Source: Paratinospora sagittata (lineage: Eukaryota; Streptophyta; Magnoliopsida; Ranunculales; Menispermaceae). Taken from it: a stretch of 64,000 nucleotides of DNA. Positions within the stretch are counted from its first letter, which is position 1, and every line of letters starts with the position of its first letter. Below are positions 1 through 11,259 of this stretch, piece by piece. Location: the NCBI GenBank assembly GCA_035771175.1, contig CM069602.1, forward strand, positions 13,043,116-13,107,115, written 5' to 3'. Both the position numbers and the translations under genes were made by a program. The notes under the pieces were generated by a model. That model saw only the letters and a program-made list of their open reading frames with translations, was not told the origin of the DNA and did no database searches.

Positions 1-67
1 CAGATCCTTTCAACAGAGCTAGTGCAGACGATGACTTAGGGCACGGAACCGAGAACGAAGACGCCAT
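1..67 (-). CDS. N-terminal start of an unidentified gene, cut by the window edge
   Basis: Read on the minus strand, an ATG at 67 opens a frame that stays open to the window edge (22 codons). The context is ATGGCG, a favoured plant start. The peptide begins MASSFSVPCPKSSSALALL. A Met-Ala start followed by many Ser and few acidic residues resembles a plastid transit peptide, but 22 residues cannot prove this. The sequence upstream on the minus strand (68 to about 340) has CT-rich stretches like a plant 5' leader. No family can be assigned. It could also be chance, so confidence is moderate. Confidence 0.45.
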   Translation of the reverse strand, partial: MASSFSVPCPKSSSALALLKGS

Positions 68-1390
68 AGTCACGAATCAATCAATGAAACGCAAAAACCA
101 AGAAACCAGCTCCTAAGATTCCGAGTAAGAACTCAAAAATTGAAGCGTTTATTAAGATTAACTAAAACTAGTAGAAAATGGCGATGAAATCGAAGTAAGG
201 AAAGGAAGAAGATCCGAGAATTATCGTCGAAAGCCTCTTTTTTCTTTCTCTTCTTCTTCGATATCTACGAGAAATGTATGCAACGAAGCACTAAGAAGCA
301 TCGCCAGAACACGCTGTTGTGCTGTGTTGTGTTGTGTTGTGTGTGTGGTTAGGTATTAATGGTTGAAGTGTGCTGTGTTATGAGTGGCCTTTTTGCCACA
401 TTGAACCAACTAGCTAACTGCCATGCAGCGATGTCCACCGTCTGATCGAATCGTTTCGTTTTTTTGTCATCTGACGGATCGTAAGTAGGTTCCTCTTATT
501 AGTATTTGGATTGCGGGGCCTACCAAATCCGGGAGGAGCAAGATACGAAAGTCTTGATGTCGTACCAAACTTCGACCAACACTAGGGAAACGATGGAGTG
601 GTGATGACTTGTGTTGTAGAGTAATGAACTGACGCGGTGACGCGTGTATCTGTTGAAATTGGGATTCCTGTTTTTGTTTTTTTTGGGTCATCGGTGATTC
701 GTGCCTCGTGGAGGTCATTATTTTTTACCTGCATTGTCCTTGATGTTTATATGCCAGGGTAAGCCAATTAGCATTACGTGGTTACATGTTATAAGTGTTT
801 TACTAGGTTTTTTTAAAAATTATTAATCTAGAAATTTACTACGTATCATTAATTATTTTAAAATTTACCTTGGAACAATTAATAACCGTTGATTGAGTCG
901 AACGGAGTAGATTTTTTCTTTTTTTTCATATTTTTCGTTAAAAAGCATATTTTATAAAGGCGACTTTTAAAGTCAAGTTTTTTTTTCTTTTTTGTTTAAA
1001 AGCATTTTTTCAAAAGGTGACTCCAATAATTATCTTTTAAAAAAGTGCTTCTAAAAAAAAAGAGATACCTTACCGTTGATCCGTTGATGGGTCTAATTAG
1101 AATAAATTCTAAAATTATTTAATATACGGAGCAAATTCTTAAATAAAAAATTATCAAGATTAATTTTCCAAAAAACCTGTGTTTTACCTATTTATAGTGA
1201 GGACATATCTAGAGGTACTTAAAAACTTCTTTGTCTAACTATTAAAGGTCTTAGTCATACATATTTAAAACCTTTTAATCTACACTATTTATAATAAATC
1301 TATTTGAACCGCATTCATTTTCCTAATCTATTAACCAATTAACCCTTTTTTTATTTTTTTTATTTTTTTTTTAGGTTAGAAATATTAGAG
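68..1390. other. Intergenic; probable promoter and leader of the left-edge gene, then AT-rich DNA
   Basis: 68-360 would be the 5' leader and proximal promoter of the minus-strand gene at the edge. It holds a pyrimidine-rich stretch near 235-260 and a TGTGT-rich run near 315-345. The rest is AT-rich with long T and A runs. The short open frame at 467-718 on the minus strand has no recognisable domain and is not called as a gene. Confidence 0.4.
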
Positions 1391-1393
1391 CTC

Positions 1394-2047
1394 TTGCTTC
1401 CACTAGTCCTCGAGCCGCGGTTTCATAATCAGAATTATTGGACCAACTTCTCGGCTTACCGAGTTGGATGTCATATCATCAACCACATTAGTCTGCCTGG
1501 TCGTCAAGTGGTGATGTCAGCTCAGATACAGATTCGACAGAAAAGTAGTCAACTCGTTAGCAGCAACATGAACCTCAGCTCATACCTCTGAGCAGGCAAG
1601 TAAGCCATTGACCTGGTATTGACCTATCAACAAACATACATGACGAAAAATCATCAGGTCGGCACACCGAGCTAATCAACAAAATCATTATTCAACACGA
1701 ATAAGGATCACATGAGATCCACTACGACAATTTTGAGATTTTATATGAATTCTACGACGACACTCCAGCTAGGCTAAGGACCTTATTCATTATAAATACC
1801 CCCTAACCCTTCATTAATGAGGTACACAATTAATTACCAAGTCAGTGTGATTAATACTTTATAGAGCTCTGAACTGACATAAGCATCCGAAGGTCTTCGG
1901 CCAACACCACACCGGTGTTCCTTACGATAGCATATTTTTTCCTTTTTCTCTCCTTTCTAGTCAGAAGTCTCAGGCAACCAAATCATTGTTTCGTTTATCT
2001 ATTTCATTATCTACTAATGTTGATCAAATCCTACACCAACAAGAACC
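1394..2047 (+). repeat. LTR-like relic, unclassified
   Basis: This segment is less AT-rich than its flanks. It has a TATA-like TATAAATACC near 1794-1803, followed by sequence resembling a plant LTR R/U5 region, and it ends near 2047 with ACACCAACA, a common LTR 3' end. No tRNA-primer site, partner LTR or target-site duplication was found, so it is a solo or truncated LTR at best. Confidence 0.35.
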
Positions 2048-2544
2048 ATTCGCCCAACCAAATGTTGGTTTGCAAATTTAACACTTAAAAACTTATTGTT
2101 TACCATTTATTTCAAGAATTAGTTATGGGCTTTTAGGATAATTTAAAAAATCCTCACTTTCCTTCACTTTTCCTATTTTCTTCCAAGATCACTTTACATT
2201 CAATTTCTTTTTTCTATCTTTTCAATTTTAACAGTATACTACTTTTTTATTCCCTTTCTATTTAGAAATAAACATTATATTTTGTCATTAGTTTAACACA
2301 AATAATATTAATATATATTAGCAAAATAACAATAACAATGTTAGTAATACCTTTTAACTTGAAACTTTAATTTTCTTTTAGAAAAATCAATTAATAAAAA
2401 AAAAGCACATGCTCACGTGACAGTAATAAATAATTTTACATTTTATGTTAAGGAGGAGTGACACAGTCAGCTGTGTAACGACCCCTCAAAATACCAATAA
2501 ACTTCATTTTTAGTTTTCTAAAAGCTTTAATGAAATAGAAAAAT

Positions 2545-2740
2545 ATAATTAACGAGTCGTTGACTCAGTGAAAGCAGATTGAGTCACAATGTCGTTTCTG
2601 TATAAAAGTTTTAAGGTTCGAATCTTAGAGGCACCCTCGTTGGGAGAGGTCTGCCATTCCACTTCTACCTTAAATGAGAACTAGTCTCATACTCAAAGAA
2701 TGTATGAAGATCTTGTGGGAAACCCAGAAAAAAAAATACA
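2545..2740 (+). mobile_element. Candidate tRNA-derived SINE
   Basis: A sequence of about 190 bp contains GGTTCGAATC near 2614-2623, a good match to the RNA polymerase III B box. A weak A-box-like stretch (GACTCAGTG) lies about 50 bp upstream. The segment ends in an A-rich tail near 2728-2745. Similar A-rich, ATATA-containing words flank it, but no clean target-site duplication can be fixed. Confidence 0.4.
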
Positions 2741-2865
2741 AAAATATATATAAAAATAGAGGACTCCAATTCCATTTTGCCTAATCATCTATGATTTTAT
2801 GTGGCATATAATTTAAAAAACAAACAACCTAATGGCTTGAATCCTCGGACTTGTGAAAAAGGGGT

Positions 2866-3412
2866 AGGAGTGTCAATTGATTGGTTTCGCAAAACTAAAC
2901 CAAAGTGATTCATTTGATTTGGTTTGGTTCAATTCTTGATAAGTTCAGTTTGAATTGGGTTTGGAAAAATAATAATGCGATTAGTTTGATTCTGGTTATG
3001 ATTTGAAACTTTAAAAATCAATCTACATCAAACCAAACTAATTTCAGAAATAAAAGTGTTAATATTTATTTTTTAATGTCTAAGATTCATTTATGATATA
3101 AACATGTCACAACAAAAAAATAGATAATGATCTTATACAGTAAAGATTGTTTTAAGATTTGTTAAATATTCATTAGAAAATTAAATTTTGCTTCATGCAT
3201 CTGTAGTTAATTAATATTTTTGATTTATTTAATGTATGTGTATTTAAAATTTTAAACCAATTAACTTAAACCGAACCAAACAATTATATTTGATTCGAGT
3301 TGATAATTCTGACTAAACCAATCAACTTAAATCGAATTGAACCCAATCATATTTGATTTAAGTTACGTTTGAGCATCAAACCGATCTAGAACCAAATTGT
3401 TGACACTTTTAA
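2866..3412. mobile_element. MITE-like element with imperfect terminal inverted repeats
   Basis: The left end (GGAGTGTCAATTGATTGG) and the reverse complement of the right end (AAAGTGTCAACAATTTGG) share the core GTGTCAA followed by a similar tail. The interior is rich in GGTTTGG and AAACCAA words that can pair across the element. There is no coding capacity. The superfamily is not assigned. Confidence 0.4.
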
Positions 3413-3448
3413 AAGGGAAGCTGTCAACCACTAGACCAACCGGTTGTT

Positions 3449-3800
3449 GACAAATGTAGAAAATATTAAATGCACATTATGTATAAAATAACAACCATGT
3501 TTACTCTTCAATTATGATGTCACATACGACACACAATTTTTATTTTTATTATTTAAAAAGGATACAAGGTTAGTAGTTAGTTATATAACCAACTTCATCA
3601 CCAAACTGTACTCTGGATAGATATCAGGCACGTTCTTGACCTATTAAACCCCTCACCCTCGGTAAGATAGTTACAAAAGTTGAGCTTAAAACCTTAGATT
3701 TTAATGTTACCTCGTTATCAACTACACCAACTCTATATTGACACATATGACAACAATCTTTAGAAGTAACAAATGCAAATAGATATAAAATCATTCCACA
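3449..3800 (+). repeat. Repeat unit upstream of the broken eS19 copy
   Basis: 3449-3531 and 3753-3800 together match 6905-7040 with few changes, including the shared words AAATGCACATTAT and AACAAATGCAAATAGATAT. The break in the match is the 210-bp insert. The pair of repeats brackets the eS19 pseudogene. Confidence 0.6.
3532..3741 (-). mobile_element. 210-bp SINE-like insertion with an 11-bp target-site duplication
   Basis: The insert is flanked by CACATACGACA (3521-3531) and CACATATGACA (3742-3752). A paralogous stretch at about 6905-7040 continues straight through this point with a single copy of the word, so it acts as an empty site. On the minus strand the insert ends in an A-rich tail and has a weak B-box-like word. 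Orientation and class are inferred; the insertion itself is well supported. Confidence 0.55.
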
Positions 3801-4463
3801 TAGAGCCTATTAGGTATAATTTTTAAAACTTTTTATTATTGAGGGACAATGGGTTCTTTAAGAAGGGTAAAATAAGTAGAGAATATGAAAATAGTGGGTG
3901 TTCTAAGATGAACTATGGAGTGCGGTTTGTACTAACTATTTTTTTAACACATCAATATTTAATAATTTTGTAATAATAATAAAAATTATAAAATAACTTT
4001 AAAAAAAGTAACTTTTTAAAGTGCTACAATATGTATACACCCAAAAATTTCTATTGCCATTTATCAACAGTTTCAAATTATTATATTATTTTAAAAACTT
4101 GAAAATTTTAAGAATCTTAATTGTTTAAGTGTGTTAATCACAAATATATTTTTTTAATCATAAATTAAGTTTTTGAGTTTTAAGATGAGCTTTTTTATTT
4201 TATTATTTAATATTTGTAAATTAATAGACATAAAAAGTGGTAAAAAGTCAAAAAAAATTATGAAAAATAAAAAAAAACGTTGTAATAGCATCCAATGTGT
4301 TTTTGAATTTTATAAAAAGTATATTAAGTAGGTGGGTAGATAGAGTGAAAATGGTGGGTTGAAATAGAATCACCAATTTATTTTTCTTAAACTGTACACG
4401 GTCGGGTTGAGGTCTACCGTACAATTTTGGTCCAAAATCTTAACCCGAATAGTACGTTGCGAC

Positions 4464-4470
4464 TATAAAA
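4464..4470 (+). promoter_or_regulatory. TATA box of the broken eS19 copy
   Basis: TATAAAA sits 79 bases before the ATG in the same context (GCGACTATAAAAG) as in the intact gene. The telo-box found just downstream in the intact gene is missing here. Confidence 0.5.
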
Positions 4471-4542
4471 GATCCTAATCGATCTAAATGAAAAAAACCC
4501 AGAGAAACACAGTAGCAGTTGTGTTGGGGCGAGTCGACGACC

Positions 4543-6427
4543 ATGGAGGCTGCTCGGACAGTGAAAGATGTTTCTCCTCACGAAGAGATCCGGAAAGGTA
4601 CCATTCTCTTTCTTCTTCTTCTTCTTTTTTTTGAATTTTTTGCCAATAAAAACGATAAGTTTGTCCGACTGTTTCCACCATTCGATTGTGTTTTAGGGTT
4701 TTATGGTTTCTTATGTATTCTTTTGTGTGTTGTGTTTCTTGATTTTAGTTGATACTGACTTGTATGTGATTGTAGTGGTTTCGGTGGTACATCGATGTCT
4801 GTGGTTGTAATACTAGATTGTTTGTCTTTGTCATTCTATGTCAGTGTTCTTGTGCAAGTTCAAAAATATGCTTTGGTGAGTTTTGGGTTCTACTGATAGA
4901 GAAATATTATCCTTGAAGAGAAGATGATATCTGGGGATATTTGATTTAGAGCTTTAAGGAGTGCTATAACATGATATTAGTTGTATAGATGGGGAAGAAG
5001 ATGGATTGATGGATTTTATGTGGAAATATGTGATTTTGTATCAATTTTGCTAGCTGCATTCTCAATATTTCAGTTAAAAGGCCCTGTTTGGTATGCAATT
5101 TAAAAATAGTTTTTATTTTTGTTCATAAATTCAAAATTCCTAGAAAACTTGTTTGGTTGAACTATTTTCAGAAAAATTCTAAAACTTTTTTTAAATGTTA
5201 CTTTGAAATTTGTGAAGGAAGAAAGAAAACTGTGTACAGTTGTTTTCCTTATTTTCTAAATATGAAGTCTGAAAACAACTTTTTAAAAACTTATTTTTAA
5301 TGACAGTTTTTTAAATCAAATGCCAAATAGGGCGCCATGGAAGTGAATACTTCAACTCTGGAAATATATTTGTTTAAAAATTTTCTGTGTTGTTTTTATA
5401 ATAGAAGAAAACGAGGATTAGTGATTGCCAAATAGTAAGAAATGAATGCTTTCCAAATGTTAAAGATATTTCTGTAAGAACCTTGCTTCATATTTTCTAA
5501 TGCTAGCACCAACCATGTACTAAATATATTATATGTATTTTGCATCAGAATTCAAAGAAGTCTCATTTTTTAAGAATCTTTTGTCCTTTGCTCACTTTTA
5601 TTTTTTTTTTAACTTCTTATATTAATAGATGGAGCTTCCTCATTGGACCGATATTGTTAAGACTGCAAGGTTCAAGGAGCTTGCTCCATATGATCCTGAT
5701 TGGTACTTTGTCAGAGCTGGTATGAAGTCTCTCCCTTAGGATTTCCGACCCTGCCATTTTTCTCTGTATTTCCTTTACACATGTCAGTTAATATACCATC
5801 TCCAAGTATTACTGTGAATATGTATTTGAATGTTCATTTTTCATTTAATTCCGCATTGCAGCTTCCATGGCCAGAAAGATCTACTTGAGGCAGGGTATTT
5901 GAGTTGGTGGTTTTCGGAAGATATATGGTGGACGCAAGAGGAATGGGAGCCTCCCACCACATTTCTGCAAAAGCAGTGGTGCGATTGCTCGTAACATCCT
6001 CAAACAGCTGCAGGATATGAATATTGATGAGATTCATCCCAAGGGGTAAGTTTTATGTTCTCTTGTTTATGATTGGAGCTGGAATAATGATTTTCTTTTC
6101 ATATTAATCCTGATTTGAGGTTAACAAAGAAAAATTATAAAAAAAAATACATTACGGTTGAACTTCACTGGTCAGTTGTATCTGGGTTTTGTACCGATCA
6201 ATAGGCCAGCAAGCACTAGTATGACTAGCATAAAGTAGAAGCTATTCCCATCTGGCTAAACTTGTTGGAAGTTAAATAGAACATAGGAGCATAGATACAG
6301 CAGATTCAATTCGTTTTGTAAGAAACTGATGTTATTCTTTATCTTGTGTAACAGAGGGAGGAGAATTACATCAACCGGTCAGCGTGATCTTGACCAAGTT
6401 TCAGGGCGGATAGTTGTTGCTCCTTGA
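4543..6427 (+). pseudogene. RPS19: Broken duplicate of the 40S ribosomal protein eS19 gene, introns retained
   Basis: Four segments match the intact gene at 20514-22430: 4543-4597, 5629-5719, 5862-6045 and 6355-6427. All splice junctions are at equivalent places. Exon 1 lacks 29 bases after codon 13, which shifts the frame. Exon 3 has a TGA (5900-5902) where the intact copy has a Gly codon, in the middle of the conserved Gly-rich stretch. Exon 4 has lost one Ala codon near the end and changed an Ala to Ser. Because the introns are present and homologous, this is a DNA-level duplicate and not a processed pseudogene. The TATA box remains, so it may still be transcribed, but no full-length eS19 protein can be made from it. 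Confidence 0.9.
5080..5336 (+). mobile_element. MITE in intron 1 of the broken eS19 copy
   Basis: The left end (GGCCCTGTTTGGTATGC) pairs with the reverse complement of the right end (GGCGCCCTATTTGGCAT). The interior is A/T rich and can fold. The same element lies at the same place in the intact gene (21086-21336), so it was inserted before the gene duplicated. The class is probably hAT-like or another MITE; no duplicated target was fixed. Confidence 0.6.
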
Positions 6428-8165
6428 GCGTGTTATAGGGCCATTTTTGCTTGCACGGCACAGTCATTGTGTCTAATGTTTTTAGGTTGAGATTTTTATT
6501 TATTGAAAGAATGTAAAACTATGAGGATTTTGGTAGCATTTCTTTCATCTTCTCTGTGAACTATTGCTAGTTAAATGTGGTTTTGGGTTTAAAATGTTAA
6601 TTGTTTGAGTTCCTCTTGATTTGTTTGTTGAGTCTTTTCTAAGTGAAATGCTTTAACTGGCATGGGAAGGTTTGGTTCCTGTGCCTCTACAAATGGTAGG
6701 CTCCCTTAGTGAAGCTGCAAATTGTTATTATCAGCAATTGCACTTTTAAGCTGGCGCATCTGATATCTGCCCGGCCCCTTCAACCCAATCTAATCTGAAA
6801 AGATATATCTGCAAATGTTTCCAAGCATTGGTAACTTCTTATTACCTAATGACAAACTACGCTAGTACTTGTTTCTTAAGAGATGCTATTTACTTTTACA
6901 GTTTGCATTGACAAATCTAGAAAACGTTAAATGCACATTATATATAAAATAACAGCCATGTTTACTTTTCAACTATAATGTCACATATGACAAACAACCT
7001 TTAGAAGTAACAAATGCAAATAGATATAAAATCATTCGAGATAGGGCAGGAATAATTTTTTAAAAAGTTGGTTTCAAGAATAGTTTTTAGAAATAAAAGT
7101 GTTTGAAAGCTTTTTCAATACTACAGTTTGGTTTAAAAATAGACGTTGCAAAATGGACCATAAACTATTTTTCCTTCAAAATAAATTTGCAATCACTCAA
7201 TCAAATGGGGTTATACCTTTTTCTTTATTTTTCTTAAACAAGTACCTTTCAAACCCCTTATTTCCTCTAAAACAATATCCTTCATATTATTTTCTCATCC
7301 ATATTTTTCATTTTCTTTTCTTTTACCCAAACGTAAGTTTCGAGTAAATCATCATACGTCTATTTGCATCTTTTAAAATTCAACTCATAAAATCAGTAAT
7401 ATAAATATTACAATTCTTGTTTTATTGATTGTTATCATTATTTTTTTGGTAACATGGGGTATGTGGGCCAGTTTATGTGCATCGACTCATCCTTAAGGGT
7501 AAGCCCCAACGAGGGGAGAAAGTAACGTTTCCCTTACTTGATATCTTACAACAGATTTGATTCCATTTAGTGGGTGTTTTTTATAATTGCTAAAAGGAGC
7601 CACCGAATATACTCCACTAACATACTATCCTTACCTACCTACTAACTTTACCCCACCTAAAATATTACTACTTGCTTTACCCACAAAAAATCTCAATCAT
7701 CCCAAAAGACCCTTACCTCAAAATTAGCACCATCTCATTTTCTTCCCCAAAACTCCCAAACCCTAACCAATCTCCACCACCGTCCTCTCTATCACCATCG
7801 TTTTTTTTTTCCCAAAACTTTCTTAATTTGGTTCTTCTTCCTCTTTGAAAACACCAAGGTCTAAGTTTCTTCTTCACCATTTCATTTTTTCATCTTCAAA
7901 CCAAACCCCAACTTCATCCACCTGTCATCTTCCACTTCTAACTTTCAAATCGAGTTGGAAAAGTGTTAGATCCAAAATCTGAAGGTCGTTTTTGGATTTT
8001 AGGTTCATTGTTTGAAGAATATTTGCAACGTTAGAAAATTCTTAAATTTGGATTCAAACTCGTCGATCCGATAAGAAACCTATGTTTTGATACTTTTTTT
8101 TATTAGTTTTATGACATTTGTGTGTTTGATAAGAAAAATCGCTAGTTATGACATGAATCAACCGA
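6428..8165. other. Intergenic DNA between the broken eS19 copy and the nested insertions
   Basis: The first ~200 bp match the 3' flank of the intact eS19 gene. The rest is AT-rich with pyrimidine-rich stretches near 7730-7950. A T-run followed by a more GC-balanced segment at about 7441-7560 may be a minus-strand SINE fragment. The open frame at 7099-7347 is T-rich and has no recognisable domain. Confidence 0.5.
6905..7040 (+). repeat. Second copy of the flanking repeat (empty site)
   Basis: This is the uninterrupted counterpart of 3449-3800 on the other side of the eS19 pseudogene. It lacks the 210-bp insert and holds one copy of the target word (CACATATGACA). Confidence 0.6.
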
Positions 8166-8256
8166 GATGTTTGGTTCGGTAGCTTCGGTTTGGTCCTATG
8201 TAATCAAAACCTGACACTATTAGTTCTGTTGAACAGGATTGAACTGACAGTATTAG

Positions 8257-11216
8257 TGTGGCGACCCCGCGCCCCGGACCACCAACCCCACAGGGAACGG
8301 CATGCGGAATGCCGGGGCGGGACGCCCGGCGTAGGCATCTCCGACCACTCCTCAACTCCCGTGAGGTGGTTGAGACCCTACGAGCCTTATCTCAAACAAC
8401 CACATGATATCAAAATGTACTAAACAAAACTACCCACCGTATTAATCATCCAAGACAAGAGATAATCCATAAAAATGAACCATAAATAAAATCATAATCC
8501 CTACAGTCCATTAAAATTGACATAGACATAAAATCTAAAATTGTGGATACAAATAAAAACCGTCATATGCCCACATAGTCTATCTAACAAGTCCCAACTC
8601 ACCCATACTACAATGTGGTAAGTGTTATAATTACATAATCCAAAATATAATACTTCATAATATAAAACACAATTCAATCAAAATGCCTCTCAACTCACAT
8701 AGAGGACTTGGATTCTCTCGCAGGCAAGGCCCTCAAGATATGACTACTCCCTTGCCCTTATTCGGGACAGAAGGACCTGAAAGAGGAAAATGAGGGTGAG
8801 CCAACGATGCCCAGTGAATAGAATTCAAATATGCTATCAATACTCATCAATAAAAACCATGTATGCATGTCAATGTGTAGCATGATTAAAAGCTCATAAC
8901 ATATAGATATCAAGCATTTATAATAAGTTCGATGCAAGTAAAAGTTTATCAATTTGGATCCACATTCCACATGCCTTGGGTTACTAGTCCACGTCTATTT
9001 CACCGTGCCGTTGATCTCAATCATGTTTACTTGGGTTACTAGTCCACGTCTATTTCACCGTGCCGTTGATCCCAATCATTTCCTTCTTAAAACCCTCCTA
9101 TGACAAGGTCAAGTCCCCCTATTAGCCAGATAGATGGGCCCAACCAAAGTCATAAGGTTTTCTCAAATCAATGCATCATTCAAAACATTAGAACACATTC
9201 ATGCTTTCAACATACAATATATATAAGTGATATGATGACATAAATGATATAATCATAAGTGAAGCCTACTCACAACCAAGCCTCGCGAGAGTATTTAATC
9301 ACACACGACCACCAAACCGAATCAACCCAATCAAGATCCTGAAACATACATCAATATCCTACCATACATCAATTTCTATGCTCAATTACATAGACATTAC
9401 AAATCAACCCTAAATCAGCCCACATATAATTAATAGGCCTAAATCCCATTTAATCCCATCATTCAACTCAAATCACATGACTTAGGCCTCTAATGCATAG
9501 TTCTCATTCATAAACCATTCTATTAATCAAAAATACTGATTTTCAATTCCTTAGGCATAAACATGTCCAAATTTGGGTCACTTGATCACAAGTAGGCCTA
9601 ACCCATGATATGGTCACAACCACCAAATCAGTAGCATAATCAACCCTAATCATGCTTAATTAAACATAAGTTGCATCAATTCAATGATTCTAAGCCAAAA
9701 GCATCAAAAGCCCTAAAATATGAAATTTTCCATACTTAGGCCATATTGTCGATTTACACTAGGTCGCCATGTTCAGCCATGTATATCACTGATTTTGCAT
9801 CATGGGTTCATCCACAATGGCAACTAGGTCAACATAGTTGACATGCAAGCTATTTGGAAAGGTCTAAGTTCATATTCTAAATGTAGGTCTAATACAAACA
9901 ACCCTACCAATTCTTCACATGTATTATTCTGTTCAGATGTATCAATCTACCAACAGAAATATGTAATCACAAAATCAACCGTAAAGATTGAAGTATGTGA
10001 AGAAACAAACCTTCTGTCCAAATATCAGCCCAATCCAACGGTGGACCGAAAAGATATGTATCTTTGATGAGCAAGTGTCTAATCAGACAGTTTCTCCTTT
10101 CCTGCTGCAAATACCCAAACTCAGATGGCTATATCACACAAAATAATTAACGTATAAATATTTCCACCGTTCAGAATACATAAATATCTGTTTTAAATTA
10201 CATACTCAAATTTGATATCCATCCAACGGTACGTTGATGATATCTACAAGTTTTACCGAAACGGAACGAGAAGCCCAGAAATTCCGACCAGCTTTGTTTC
10301 AGAGGTTATATCTCTTAGCACAAGCTTCTAATTACGATCTCCACCGTTCAGAATGTATAAATATCAGTTATAAACTACATACCCAAATTTGATAACCATC
10401 TAACGGTAGATTTAGGAGATCTATAAGTTTGAGCGAAACAGTGCGAGAAATCCAGACTTTCCGGCCAGCTTTGTTTGAGAGGTTAGATCTCTCAGAAGAA
10501 ACCTCTGATCTAGATCTCCACCGACCAGAATGAAGAACCATAAGCTACGAACGTTCTGACAAAATTTGAGCTCAATCTGACCATAAATTCCAAAGATCCA
10601 CTTCTTTGTTGAAAATCTCGCAGGGTTCTTACTCCTGCAACTCTCTCCTTCTTTCTCTTCTTCTTTCCTTTCTCTTCTTTTCTTTCTCTTCTTCTTTCTT
10701 TTCTCTCCACTCACCTCTTTCTAGCACTTCCTTGATTCCCTCCTTGATTCTCTCCTTGATTCTCTCCTTGTTTTCCTCTCCTTGGTTCCCTCCACTCATT
10801 CTAGCACTTCCTTGAAGAAGACAAGTGGGCATTGGACACTTGTCCACTTTCATGCACCAACCTTCACATGTGTTGGTCTCATACTACCCATACCAACCAC
10901 ATGTATTTTAAATGTCCAATCCATTTAATACACCAAATCTTCAATTTCATTTATCCTTTTATTCCATCAATCCTAACCCATATCAATTCATGGTTTAATG
11001 AGCCCATGCATAAATAATAACATATGCATTAAACTTTAATTTAACATGACTCATATACAATTTATGATACATATATTTATATACATTATCAAGCATTAAC
11101 TATACAAACATTAAACAATCATCAAACAAACACCAAACATATCAAGGCAACACATAGAGTTTGGGCAAAATACAATTGGGTTATGGGCTAGATGAAATAA
11201 TTTTCGGGGCGTCACA
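8257..11216 (-). repeat. 3' LTR of the Tekay-like element (left copy)
   Basis: It is 2,960 bp with TG...CA ends. It matches 15610-18569 at a constant offset of 7,353 bases, so there is no net length change. I saw one substitution between the copies (8298 C against 15651 T), although not every base was compared. It contains a local direct repeat of about 55 bp at 8975-9080. Confidence 0.95.
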
Positions 11217-11229
11217 TCACACCCACCTT
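11217..11229 (-). other. Polypurine tract
   Basis: The minus strand reads AAGGTGGGTGTGA directly before the 3' LTR, the position of the plus-strand primer in LTR elements. Confidence 0.6.
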
Positions 11230-11259
11230 AGAATGAACTTCGTCCTCGAAGTTTTAAGG

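Noticed and set aside
4519..4752. 77-codon open frame over exon 1 of the left eS19 copy
   Set aside because: It runs out of the eS19 frame and into intron 1; it is a product of the 29-bp deletion, not a new gene.
10421..10853. Several overlapping open frames rich in Lys/Glu/Arg on the minus strand (repeated at 17774-18206)
   Set aside because: They are translations of a pyrimidine-rich tract inside the LTRs. The same frames recur in both LTRs and have no domain.
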